From: Gnetum montanum
Lineage: Eukaryota > Streptophyta > Gnetopsida > Gnetales > Gnetaceae
Assembly (NCBI GenBank): GCA_015680685.1
Contig: MNCI01023457.1
Coordinates: 1,221,654-1,285,653 of the forward strand
DNA length: 64,000 nt
Direction of reading: 5' to 3'
Of this stretch, positions 45,952 through 56,239 are shown one piece after another. Below the pieces are notes generated by a model. That model was not told the DNA's origin, did not search any database, and saw only the letters and a list, made by a program, of their open reading frames with translations. The position numbers and the translations under genes were made by a program. How positions within the stretch are numbered: position 1 is the first letter of the stretch; each line of letters opens with the position of its first letter.

Positions 45952-46355
45952 GATGATAGATTGTGTATGTGAAACTGTTTGAGTGTATGTGGTCGGCGTA
46001 GACGAATCTACAGCGTAAGTGTGCAGCGTAGAACCTGGTCTACGGGCAGCGTAGACGCTAAGTGTGTAGCGTAGACACTGGCGTAAGCGTGCAGCGTAGA
46101 ATCTGGCATAAGTTAGCAGCGTAGACGCTGGTCTGCGGGCAGCGTAGACGCTAAGTGTGTAGCGTAGACGCTGGCGTAAGCGTGCAGCGTAGACACTGGC
46201 GTAAGTTAGCAGCATAGATGCTAGGGCACGTGTGCAACGTAGACGCTGGAAGGTTGACAGTGTAGACGCTGAGAGTCAGGGGTTTAAACAGGGCAGCGAA
46301 AACGCTGATGAGCGTAGAAGCTGGGAAGCGTACAGTCAATTTGTTTAAGTGGAGG
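45952..46355 (-). repeat. Element A leader with GCGTAGACGC repeats
   Basis: Between primer site and gag start lie about ten AGCGTAGACGCTG-like units. A 100-base stretch (about 46020-46090 and 46125-46195) is nearly duplicated. Open frames reading YAARLRQ and STLLTYA are translations of the repeat and not part of gag. Confidence 0.8.
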
Positions 46356-46372
46356 CCCTCCTTCTAGCGCCA
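46356..46372 (-). promoter_or_regulatory. Element A primer-binding site (tRNA-Asn)
   Basis: The plus strand reads CCCTCCTTCTAGCGCCA, identical to the 3' end of plant tRNA-Asn(GTT) with CCA as I recall it. The LTR edge follows five bases later at 46378. Confidence 0.9.
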
Positions 46373-46377
46373 ATTTC

Positions 46378-47603
46378 TGTACCGCCTGAAATCGTCGGTC
46401 CTCGGCTGGAAGGAAAAACAGAGACCACGGGATCGTAGGATGTGCACAGACGACCCTACCTTCGCCTGAGGGCGAGCTGGAATGTACGAGGGTAGGGTAC
46501 CTTGGGTGGTCTGCGCGTGGATCAGACAAGGATTTCCCCAAGCGTCACCGAAGTGTTATACGCTGGGTTATACGTAAACTGTGTAATGGGCGTAAAACGA
46601 AGCGAACAGTGTAAACAGGGCGTAAAGAAAATGTAAGCAGCGTAACAGCTGAAACAGTGTGTGCAGCGTAAAGCGTAAACAAAACATAAACGGTGTAACA
46701 GCGTAAGCAAGGCGTATACAGCATAAACAGCGTAAGCAGGGCGTAAACAGCGTAAAGCATAAACAAGGCGTATACAGCGTAAATAGCGTAAGCAGGGCGT
46801 AGACAACGTAAAGCGTAAACAAGGCGTGTACAGCGTAAACAGTGTAAGCAGGGTGTAGATAGCGTAAACAAAGCGTAAATGTAAACACAGAGTAAACTGT
46901 AAACTGTAAACTGTGTTATGGAAATGTGGTGCACCGGTCTAACACAGTTGTGGCTGAACACAAGGTGGACGTAAAGCCCTGGTGGGTGCAGGGATGCGGC
47001 TGGTTCGCACGGCGGGCGGAGCGTAGAGACTGTGCTCGGCGTACAGAACTTCTAGCGTAAGCATAAGGGGTTTTGGTTTGCAGCGTAATTGCTCTGGGGT
47101 CTGCTCTGGTAAATTTTTCCGACCTTGAAAACGCGAAAAATTGGGCTTTTTATAGGGGAAGGGTTACCGGGAAAATCAGGTTGGGAGACACGTGGCGTGT
47201 CGACCGGGCGTGTACAATTTAGAAATATGATATACGCTGGGCGTATACGCTACATCAGGCCAGCGTATACGCTGGACTTGCTGGGTGTGAACTTTGGTGG
47301 ACGCTGGGCGTATACGCTGGGGCGTATACGCTGATGGATGCTGGTGTATACGCTGATGGATGCTAGCGTTGACTTGCTTCAATTCTTGCTCTTGTTGCAC
47401 CTGCTGTGTACATGAGGCGTGTATGCTGGGCGTCGGGCGTATACGCTAGGCGTAGACGCTGGCGCAACACTTGGTAAAAAAAACGAGTGCTTCGACCCTC
47501 AAAATCACCATGTGACTTCAAATGTAGCCAACGTCGTCTGAGAGTCACGGAGATCTGCTTCTTATTGGACAAGTGCCAAACTCAAAATTTTTGTGGTGTT
47601 TCA
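46378..47603 (-). repeat. Element A 5' LTR (right copy)
   Basis: 1226 bases, TGTACC to GTTTCA on the plus strand, closely similar to 30553-31817. It carries the same 56-base repeat block and GCGTATACGCTG units. Transcription of the element RNA would start in this copy and run leftward. Confidence 0.95.
47147..47154 (-). promoter_or_regulatory. Element A LTR promoter TATA box
   Basis: Minus-strand TATAAAAA in a CCCCTATAAAAAGCCC context, kept in the left LTR at 31322-31329. Confidence 0.6.
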
Positions 47604-47608
47604 GAAAG
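47604..47608. repeat. Target-site duplication of element A, right copy (GAAAG)
   Basis: Exact match of 30548-30552, directly after the right LTR of A. Confidence 0.95.
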
Positions 47609-48094
47609 CATCTATAGGTAGGTTAAAGCCCCATGTGGATGTAACACAACTCATCCTGGGAAAGGAACACCTATCCTGCAACAAGGTTGTTTACAACTGT
47701 AAAAGGCAAAACAACAAAAGAAAAGCATAAAAGATCAAAGCTCATGCAAAAAAAAATGTGCCTAAAATAAATGGCACATAAGCTATTTTGCAATCACCCT
47801 CTCTAAGCATTCTAACGAGGGGTTGAAGGTCAACAAAAGAAAAGATGACCATGCAAACAACTCCCTCACAAGCACTCCAACGAGGGATTATGGTAACTTT
47901 CATCTTTATCATTTTCCTAAACCTCCTTCCCTCTTCGCTTAGCCCTTCCCTCTCCCCCACAAAACAATGCAACACTCTCAAGCATAGCTAAGCGACATCT
48001 TGGTAATCACCAAAGAACAATGTTAGCATTTTGTCTTCTATGGTGTTTCGTATTCTTTGTCGACATCTCTTGGGTCCATCCTCCAGACATCGAC
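47609..48094 (+). other. Element B 3' noncoding region, right of the A insertion
   Basis: About 490 bases join the 3' region of B to its polypurine tract. No gene is supported. Confidence 0.6.
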
Positions 48095-48107
48095 AATGAG
48101 GGGCCAA
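48095..48107 (+). promoter_or_regulatory. Element B polypurine tract
   Basis: AATGAGGGGCCAA lies directly before TGAAACACC of the 3' LTR, parallel to the tract of A. Confidence 0.65.
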
Positions 48108-49877
48108 TGAAACACCATAAATTTTCAAGGCATTCTTGGTTCACAAAGTCCTTGGAACTAAGGCAGCATCATGAGACTTCAACAGGAAATGGATGCTATG
48201 AGTTTAGACTGTCTAGTTCAACAAATTTTCTATGTCCAGTGTTGATAGGCCCAATAGAATCTCTGGCCTACCCACCTGGGTCATCCAGATTATAGTCTCC
48301 TTAGAAGCGATACATGGGGTTGTCAGCGGTGCTCAAGCTACGCAAAACAATTCAACAAGTTTTCTAATCAAGAAGTTTGCTACGCTATGTAGTGTAGCAG
48401 GCCTCAGAAGATAGTTGTAGGATGAATTGCTACGCTATGCAGTGTAGCACAACATAGCAAAAGTAAGAAAGAAAGGCCCAGCTTACTTAGTGATTTCAAT
48501 TGCACTTAGCAAGCATCCCTGGCCTTTCAAAACCAGTTGCTTCGCTCAACTTTAAGTCTTTCAGCAAAACTCCTTTCACTAGGAAAGTAGCTATTTAAGC
48601 AAAAAATTAGGCTATGTTGGCTGCTACACTATGCTATGCTATGCAGTGTAGCATAGCGTAGCGATGATGTAAGAATGACGAAAGGTGTCTTAGAATGTAG
48701 GATCAACAAGTTCACAAGCTTTATGTCGCAAAGAGCAAAAGTTGCAGATTGTCAGCATGATCTTTAAACAAATGTCTGCAATGCTAATTGTAGTTTAAGG
48801 CCAGCTACTACGCTATGCTATGCCACGTAGCATAGCATAGTGTAGCAAACATGCAAAAGTAGCCAACACACTTCAAAGGTTTCCAGCACTTGCAATTAAC
48901 TCCAACGCAAACTTCTTCTTCGAACTGGTGGCTACGCTACGCTACGCTACATAGCGTAGCATAGCGTAGCAAGTAGCTATGCTACATCAAACATGCTACC
49001 CTTCATAGTTTAGCACAGCGTAGTAGGTGGCTATGCTACATCGGTGCACTTCACTCCTTGTTTGCATTGTTGGCACACTTGATCCTAGCACCTCCAATTT
49101 CGACAACGTGATTGTAGCATGGTAGGCTCATCAATCAATCAGCTTTGCATGTCCATGTAGCATGGACACATCGACATCTTGTGGGTCCAGGACATGTGGC
49201 ATCCAAATTGCATCTCTTGCATGCTCCTAGCCCTATAAATACCTTGACAAGCAATGCTCAAAGGGTTGGCAAAATTACAAGTTGGAAAATTTGGCCAATT
49301 TGGGCAAAAACTGTAGTTGGAAAATTTGAGAAGCATTGGTAATCTTGAGCATTGTTAACATTGGCTAGTTGACAAAAATCAAATAGTTAGCATTCCCGTT
49401 TGGCATTTTGTTAGGTCCTTTATATTGTGCTTGTAGCATTTTGCATTGTTAGCTATTGAGTTTGTGTTCAAGCATACAATTGGCTTGCTTTGAACATCTT
49501 TGGTTACTTTTGGGATCTCTTTGCTTCCCAGCATCATGCAACTGATTGTATCCACCTTGACAAAGTAAAGCTATGATCTTGAAGTGGTGCATTTCTTAAC
49601 TCCAGTTTACTTCATTCTCTTGTTTATCGTTTCATTTTACATCATTTTCATTTCCTCGCATATAATAATCATTATTTTACGTTATAAAAATTATTTTCAA
49701 ATTACACATTTGTAAAAGGTTTAGTGACACTGATTAAGTCCTTGTCTAATTGACCAGACCATTCAAGGCACCCCATTTCTGTTTTATCTAGCATAGCCCT
49801 TGCTTGAATTCGGGGTTAAGACTGTCTGACCGACGACCTCTCGGTGTTTCCAGTAGCCGACGTTTTCGATCGCTACC
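48108..49877 (+). repeat. Element B 3' LTR
   Basis: 1770 bases, pairing with 13807-15569. Palindromic clusters are kept or enlarged; 48931-48970 is a run of GCTAC units followed by its inverted GTAGC counterpart. TATAAATA is at 49234-49241. CTAGT follows at 49878-49882. Confidence 0.9.
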
Positions 49878-49882
49878 CTAGT
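49878..49882. repeat. Target-site duplication of element B, right copy (CTAGT)
   Basis: Exact match of 13802-13806, directly after the 3' LTR of B. Element C resumes here. Confidence 0.85.
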
Positions 49883-51250
49883 GAACATCAAAATTCATAG
49901 AGAACATACCATTTATAATTTATAAAAGCAATGGGAAGGGTAAAAGTAAGACACAAAAGCTTTCATTTACATTAAGTGCATTTGAGAATTGATGCACATA
50001 AAAGTGATAGGGAAGCAAGTTTCGAAAAACAACATGGCAAGCAGTAGTAACATTAGGTTAGGAACCAGACAAAGAACACAACAAGGGAAGAACACGACAT
50101 GAGGTTTCAACATGAGAGCACTCTTACCAAGTGCTAAGTATCATGAATGGATAGAAAAATGTTACATGTAAAAGGTTCTTCTCAACATAGAATGTGAAGA
50201 ATTTTAATGTGAGGACAAGATGTCTTTGACAAATGCCACATAGAAAAGAAGATGATACTCTACATCAAAAGAACTAACATAGAACATTAGAGTTGTAGTA
50301 GATATTTCTGCTAAACATCTTGTTTTGGATTTTGATGCTTCACATCAATTTATGTTAATGCAAAACGTAAATACTATAGTTTGTAGTAAGATAAAGATGA
50401 AGTTTCAATGTAAGTAATTTTGCCAAACAATTGCACTAAGTATGAAAGTAATGTCTTGCATCAAAGTTGTGTTTTCAACATAGGATACCAAAGGTTAGAG
50501 GTGGGAACTAGCCCCTAGGTGGTTGAGCATTATTTTTTCATTACTTGTATATGACATAACAGTTTTATCAAATGTCAATCATGTTTGACATTGAAATAAG
50601 GCATCACATCAAAATTTTTGATGTGTATTAGTTGTACAAGAGTTTGAGAATAAAAGTTCTTTTCATGTTAATTTTAACTTAGCCATTTTTTACATATTGA
50701 TAGCTAGAATCAATGTGACATGTCAAAGCGAACAATTGCTTATTAACTTAACATTGTCTACTAATAATAATCAATTAAGAAAGAAAGATTAAGTAGAAAA
50801 GAAAAGGTAAAATTAGTTTTTGTTTCCTAACCATCATTACCTAATGATAGTAAACAATAGAAAAATAGTTGAAAAAGAAATCTTAACAAGTGTTAGTAGA
50901 TGTCCACCACTTAGTGGGAAATAAGAAAAAAGAAGTTTATGCATATAAGGTTATTATATTCACAATGAATTTTTGAGTAATTGAATATGAAGGATAAGAA
51001 GAATCCTTCCTCTTAGGTGAGGATATATCTAGTTCACCAAATCCTAGTTAACGAACTCAACACTAGAAGGAAACTCATTACCTAAATCTATTAAATCAGT
51101 GATAACCTGATAGTTTTAAGAGAGTAAGGGATTGTAATCTTTCCTATAGGTTATAGTTTAATATTATTTAGTTTTTCATAAAGCTAATAAGATTATGCTT
51201 TCCAATCTAAGAAAGAAACACTTGGGATTTGTTTGTTTGTAGAAATGACT
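49883..51250 (-). other. Element C spacer between protease and pol
   Basis: About 1.4 kb of AT-rich sequence. I find no match to any exon of the antisense gene of A and B on either strand. Since pol of C starts near 13760, this is nearly the whole spacer of C; it is far shorter than the 5-6 kb of A and B. Confidence 0.55.
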
Positions 51251-51289
51251 ATCTCAAAATTATGAATAGGAATGTGTATCTCTTGATAT

Positions 51290-51590
51290 ATAGAAGAAGA
51301 TACATCTCGATGTTGAGCTATCAAAGGATTTCCTAGTTACTGTTAACACTAGGACACTTGTGTATCATCATAAAGATAACTTTAAAGATAATCTAATAGA
51401 ACCTATAACCTCTACTCGTGTATTGTTAAATGAACCAAGTTTTGCATTGATTTCATATAGAACTCCTTGATCATAAAGATCAAGATGCTTAATAATAGCT
51501 CATGTGATCACATTTGATCTAGCATTGTCATCAACGTGTATAAGTGGAATTGCAACTTCTAGAGATACTTTGATGATGATGTAGTGTGGA
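51290..51590 (-). pseudogene. Element C protease remnant
   Basis: The minus strand encodes IHVDDNARSNVIT, a decayed form of VHVDDGAATNVV, with the Gly of the active site lost. IKHLDLYDQGVLYEINAKL and SFNNTRVEVIGSIRLSLKL follow in family order. Stops are present. Confidence 0.65.
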
Positions 51591-52429
51591 GGCTAACAAA
51601 TATCTTCTCTCTCCAAGTTAGTATTGATGTTCTCACCATGGAAGTTTAGAATATTTGATCCATATTGAGGGACTTGAAGAAAGGAATATATAGCTTCCAT
51701 TCAAGAAGAAATGTGAATTGGGACCATGATTCTCTTAAAAACATCATGTAATGCAACATAATGTTTTTTTAGAGATTTCCACGAGTTTATACAAGGAAAA
51801 CTTAGTGCCTTTAGAATGGACAATGGTGGTCATTTTCTGTAAGACCTTATTTTCCATATGTTAAGATGCTTGTGGAGCAGGTGCTACTAGAATAATTTGT
51901 ATATGATTAGAAGAAGGTGAAAGGTTGCTTTAGGAAGTAGTCTCATGTTGTTGCTAAAAAGAAAACCTTCTTTTTTGTTTTAGAAGATTGCTTCAATGCA
52001 TTAGTAGCCTTCTTATTCTATTTAGTTGATCGTAAGTCATTCATTTACTAACTATAGGTGAGGATTTTCAAGCTATAGTGGATGTAGGACTATTTTAATG
52101 TTCAGTATGAGATGGAATAGGATGAGAAGTGAATAAATGTGTAGATTGAGTAGGAGTGATATGAAGGAAGTTTGTATCATGAATGTGTTAAGGAGATGGA
52201 TAGGAATGTTTTGGTTTAGATGATGTGGTGGTGTAGCTAGACTAGCGAATCACATAAGGCTTTTGAGACTATAGTGATGACTGTCTAGGCTATTTGTAAT
52301 CAAATTAGCAAATCATGTAAGGCTCTTTGGGCAGAGACTTACAAGCTTTGTGTTTAGGCTTGAAAGTTAAAATTGTACCTCTAGCTCTAAGGAATACTAA
52401 AATACTTTAAGTTGCTAATTGTCAGGATG

Positions 52430-54500
52430 CATAGTGGATGGATCAGTATTCACTGCTATCTTACCTTTATTGATGAGATCTTGAATGTCATTCTTCATAT
52501 TCTTGTAGTTATCTATGTCATGTCTAGTAGTCTCATCATAGTAGTAGTATTTTTGGTAGTCATACCACTCAAGGCATCTTAGGGTTATCTTCTAATCCTT
52601 GAGAAGGATCCATAGTTATTAACTAAATGTGATAGTAGCATGCTCTTGCTTGATCAGAGACCTATTTCTTCTTAGGATGGCTATCCCTAAGAAGATTGTT
52701 TAGAAGTAAAGAGCACCTCATAGATATCTAGGTGTACTAGTCTCTACTCTGTTGAGGTTTGCATAATTGAGTGGAAGAGGAAGTAGTTAAGGAAGCATTT
52801 TTTTCCCCTTAGAAAAAAGAAAAAGACTTCTAAAGGTTTCTATTCCTTTCTCTTATTTAGTAGGCTTGTTAGCCTTGTTACAAATTAACATGAATTCCTA
52901 GTCATTACATTGAATAACTACTTCTTCAATGTGTTTGTTGGCTTGGAAAGCATCATTTAGAGAGTAAGGCTTAGGATAAGTTATCCTTTTTTGAATGTAA
53001 TCAATCATTGTTACTTCAAAGATGTCTTGCAAATGAAATTTCTTCAAATGATAAGGTAGTTTCATTAATGCCATTGTCCATTGAGAAATGAGTTTATCGA
53101 TAGGCTCATTTAGAGCTTATTTGATGCCAACAAAGGATATCATGTTGGTACTTTGAGATACATTGAACTTGAAATGTTTAATGAAGGCTAAAAGAATTTT
53201 CTTTAGAGAGGTAATAGATCCATCTGCTAGGAGTGTATACCATTCCAAAGATTTTCTAGAAAGATAGTTCAAAAAACATCTTAGGATAATATGTCGATAA
53301 GGAGCTAGAAGCATGCATTCATTCTTGAATATGACCATAGGATTCATGGGGTCTTTTGTTTCACTATTTTACTTAGTAAAAGTAGGTAATGAAACTCCTT
53401 TAGGTAGGATTATCAAGAGAATTACAAAGCTAACAGGATCACTTAAGATCTTATCCAAGAAAATAGGATAATTTTGTTGCAAGGTGAGCACCTTTGTTAT
53501 TTTATCTTCATTGTTTTGAAGATGAAGTAGAATATTATTGAGTAATAAAAGTAGTTATGGATATTTTCTATGAAAATTAATGATAGATGAAAGCATAACA
53601 ATGGATGAAGAGGTTAAAGAAGAACACAAATAAGAAATGGGTCCAAAGGTTGTAGGAGCAGGTATATCCAAAGAGATTGGATTTGATAGATATGAAAAAG
53701 AAGAAGAATATATTTGTATTTTGGGAAATGATAAATGATTGAGAATTAGGAGCAAAAAGTGAAAAAGTCTAGAATGAAGATATGGTAGGTTGTGGTTGAG
53801 GAATAAAGTGGGTAATCCCAAAGGATGGAACATAGGACTGGACAATGAAATATGGACTAGTAACATTATTAGTTGGAAATAACTAATATAGTGAGATAGT
53901 GATCATCTGAAAGTTGAATGATCTAGTTGTGAGTGGAACAAATCTAAGTATAGTACTCTAAGTAGCCAAGATGTTGATATTATGGATGTGATGAGAGTAA
54001 GGATTGATTTTGCCAAGTTATCCTACTAGTTACTCTTTGTCTTCATTTTTCAAATGGATATCTGACTCAAGGATAAGACTTCATCTTCTTGCTTTGAGAG
54101 TGATGTCCGAACCAAGAGGTTGATCTAGGATATTCTTCATTCTAGCTTCTTCAATTTGTAGATGAACATATTCGTCCATCTTCTCTTCTTCCATGATGAA
54201 TTTCACTATCTTCTTACCTTCCTTGTCATCCAATTCAATTAGACAATCTAGATTGGGAAGAAAAGATGATAGTTTATTAGCATGCTCATACTCTATCATG
54301 AGCTTAAATATGTTAGGTGTTAGAATGTTGCTTAGCTCCCATTTAGCATAGGCTACCTTGTAGTCCTTTAGGTCTAATTTTCTTGAGAATCCTTGATTTC
54401 TCAACTTAATCAATTTTTGAATTTTGGAAAAGCTTAGAGTACATGATGATACCATAACAACAACTATGGAAATGATGTGATCCCATAAGACTATTACCAA
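52430..54500 (-). pseudogene. Element C gag remnant
   Basis: From 54500 downward: an open N-terminal piece with LRNQGFSRKLDLKDY, comparable to SLRLQGRDL of A; a low-similarity middle part; the gag core at 53347-52900 with SLEWYTLLADGSITSLKKIL and FIKHFKFNVS, matching RALDWYRALP and RFKYNL of A; and a C-terminal KNDIQDLINKGKI at about 52500-52460, matching KQDIQRMIDDGKI. Many stops and frame changes. Confidence 0.7.
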
Positions 54501-54810
54501 TGTATTAGTTTATTCCTAAAAATATGTTCATACTTGAAAGAAGGTGAGAAGCTTTAGTTTCAAGGATAACATTAAAATCACACAGGAATAATATAACATC
54601 AACATTTTGACGTAACATGTTAGTGAGAGTTAGATAGTAGGGAAAGCCTATAAATGACATTAGATTTGTAGGTAGAGTGACATGACATTAGTGTATTGAT
54701 GCAGCAAGTTAGCAGAACTTAGAGAATAAAAGAAAAGTATGAAAACATTAAAATCACAGGAAGATGAAATAGAAAGTGAATCCTAACTACAAAGTTTAAT
54801 TCTAAGGAGA

Positions 54811-54827
54811 CCCTCCTTCTAGTGCTA
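54811..54827 (-). promoter_or_regulatory. Element C primer-binding site (tRNA-Asn)
   Basis: The plus strand CCCTCCTTCTAGTGCTA differs from the tRNA-Asn 3' end in two positions, both C to T. The LTR edge is at 54837. Confidence 0.75.
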
Positions 54828-54836
54828 GAAAGATTT

Positions 54837-56234
54837 TGTAATAGAATCATCATAATAAAAAAATCCAATATAACCTAACATAAAAATGAGCTAGATAATC
54901 TTATGGCCACTAAACAATTTAGAAAAAACTAAACTTTTAAATAATTTCCCTCAAATAAAAATGAAACTTTTAGATCATGGAAAAAATTCAACAATTTGAG
55001 TTGAACATTTTTGCAAAATGTTAGAAAATCACAAGTAGAACAAGAAAGACATATGTGGAATAGCCAATAGAAAATAAGCAAAGAAATGTGTATAATATAG
55101 TGTAGAATGGAACAAAGTGCTAGAAAACATGAGAAAGACAAATGAGAATGTATGTGGCTAATAATAGGTAAAGTGTATTGAACAAGACAAATTTGAAAAA
55201 TGCTAAATCCAAAAGGAAAATTCTAGATATAAATCTAAAGTAGATCTAGATGAAATGTAGGAAAATAAAAAATGAAAAGGAGGTAGACCCAAATTACAAA
55301 GAAAGTAATAGAAGGAATTTACTAAGATTTGTTCCAAAATATTTACCAGGGATCAGAGACATTTGACAAAGAGTTGTATTACCTTTTTTTTTCTATAATG
55401 TGTGCACCTAATGCAGGTATATTGAGAACAATAGTAGATCTAGTAGTCGACCAAGTAGAGCGAAGGATTGAATTGGGGTGTTAACCTAATCCTAGGATAT
55501 TTCTCTATATTTCAAGAGGATAACAAAAAGGAGATACAATGCATCAACAATGAAGAGATAGATGGGGAAGTTATTCTATAGAGAGGTAGTGTCTTTGTAA
55601 GAGGTTTTCCAAATTGCCAATCACAAGAAATGTTAACTACATTGAGTAGCAAAGATAGTTGCAAATGCTAAGTAGATCTCTAAAAGTTTGATGAAGCAAA
55701 ATGCTAATTAAAATGTTCGAGAAGCCAAGCAAAAAGAACCAACCTCTTTTTGTTTAGGGGCATCCTTTTACTTATAGGTCAAAAATTCCTTGTAGATTAC
55801 GTAGAAACAATGCATTGGGATTCACAAAATCTTCCAGGAGGTTATAGAATGTTCTACATAGGAGAATAAATGTGTAGAAATGAAAACTAACATTGAACAT
55901 TAAATGAAGAATCAATGATAGACATTGAAGAGATAACATGGAAAAAAGTAAAACTAACATCAGACACCAACAGTTGATTTGACACTAGACATTAAAAGTT
56001 GGAAGTATAATTAGCATTGAAGCTAATGTTGGATATTAAAATTGGAAAAAGAGCGATAATGATGCTGCTAATGATGCAAAATGTTATTTTTGACAAGCTA
56101 GATATAGAAATCTAGAAACTATGTTGCAGATGATGCAACACTTTGAATCTCTATTGCTAAAGATGGTCTTAATCACTAAAAAGCCTTATAATGTACCCAA
56201 GTTTTTGAATTATGCTGAAAAGCCAAAGTCAACA
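54837..56234 (-). repeat. Element C 5' LTR (right copy)
   Basis: 1398 bases, pairing with 7799-9208. It starts TGTAATAGAATC on the plus strand and ends CAACA. Sampled stretches differ at roughly one base in five to six by eye, more than for B or A. Confidence 0.7.
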
Positions 56235-56239
56235 AAATA

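Larger units (their letters stand above)
30553..47603 (-). mobile_element. Element A: near-complete Tat-like Ty3/gypsy retrotransposon with antisense gene
   Basis: A spans 17,051 bases on the minus strand. It has two LTRs (46378-47603 and 30553-31817), a perfect 17-base tRNA-Asn primer match, gag, protease, pol with two RNase H regions, a polypurine tract and a perfect target duplication. Between protease and pol, on the opposite strand, lies an eight-exon gene. It is the youngest insertion here: it lies inside B and has the best kept reading frames. Single stops in gag, pol and the antisense gene and one frameshift make this copy nonautonomous. Confidence 0.95.
13807..49877 (+). mobile_element. 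Element B: Tat-like Ty3/gypsy element with antisense gene, split by element A
   Basis: LTRs at 13807-15569 and 48108-49877, a tRNA-Asn primer site, gag-pro (15979-19743), an antisense gene (24903-20251), pol (about 25690-29091) and a polypurine tract (48095-48107) define B. Element A is inserted in its 3' noncoding region at 30552. Without A it is about 19.0 kb. Its LTRs start TGAAACACC, the same as those of A on the opposite strand, so A and B are relatives. Coding regions are full of stops, mostly at Gln and Trp positions of A. Confidence 0.9.
7799..56234 (-). mobile_element. Element C: decayed Tat-like Ty3/gypsy element, split by element B
   Basis: C lies on the minus strand inside the RT-RNase H of D. 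Its two LTRs are 7799-9208 and 54837-56234, about 1.4 kb each and visibly more diverged than those of A or B. Internal order on the minus strand is primer site, gag, protease, RT, RNase H, second RNase H, integrase, polypurine tract. B is inserted at 13806/49883, between protease and pol. Without B it is about 12.4 kb. The flanks (GAATG at 7791-7795, AAATA at 56235-56239) could be a decayed target duplication. Confidence 0.75.

Noticed and set aside
43666-45982. Plus-strand open frames inside gag of A (such as 45761-45982 and 44218-44499)
   Set aside because: They are shadows of the long minus-strand gag frame.
45952-46215. N-terminal extension of the element A gag frame
   Set aside because: It only translates leader repeats; the homologous start in B and the MNPVN start of A place gag at 45951.
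46356-46372. Possible tRNA-Asn gene
   Set aside because: Only the last 17 bases of the tRNA match and they border an LTR; it is a primer-binding site.
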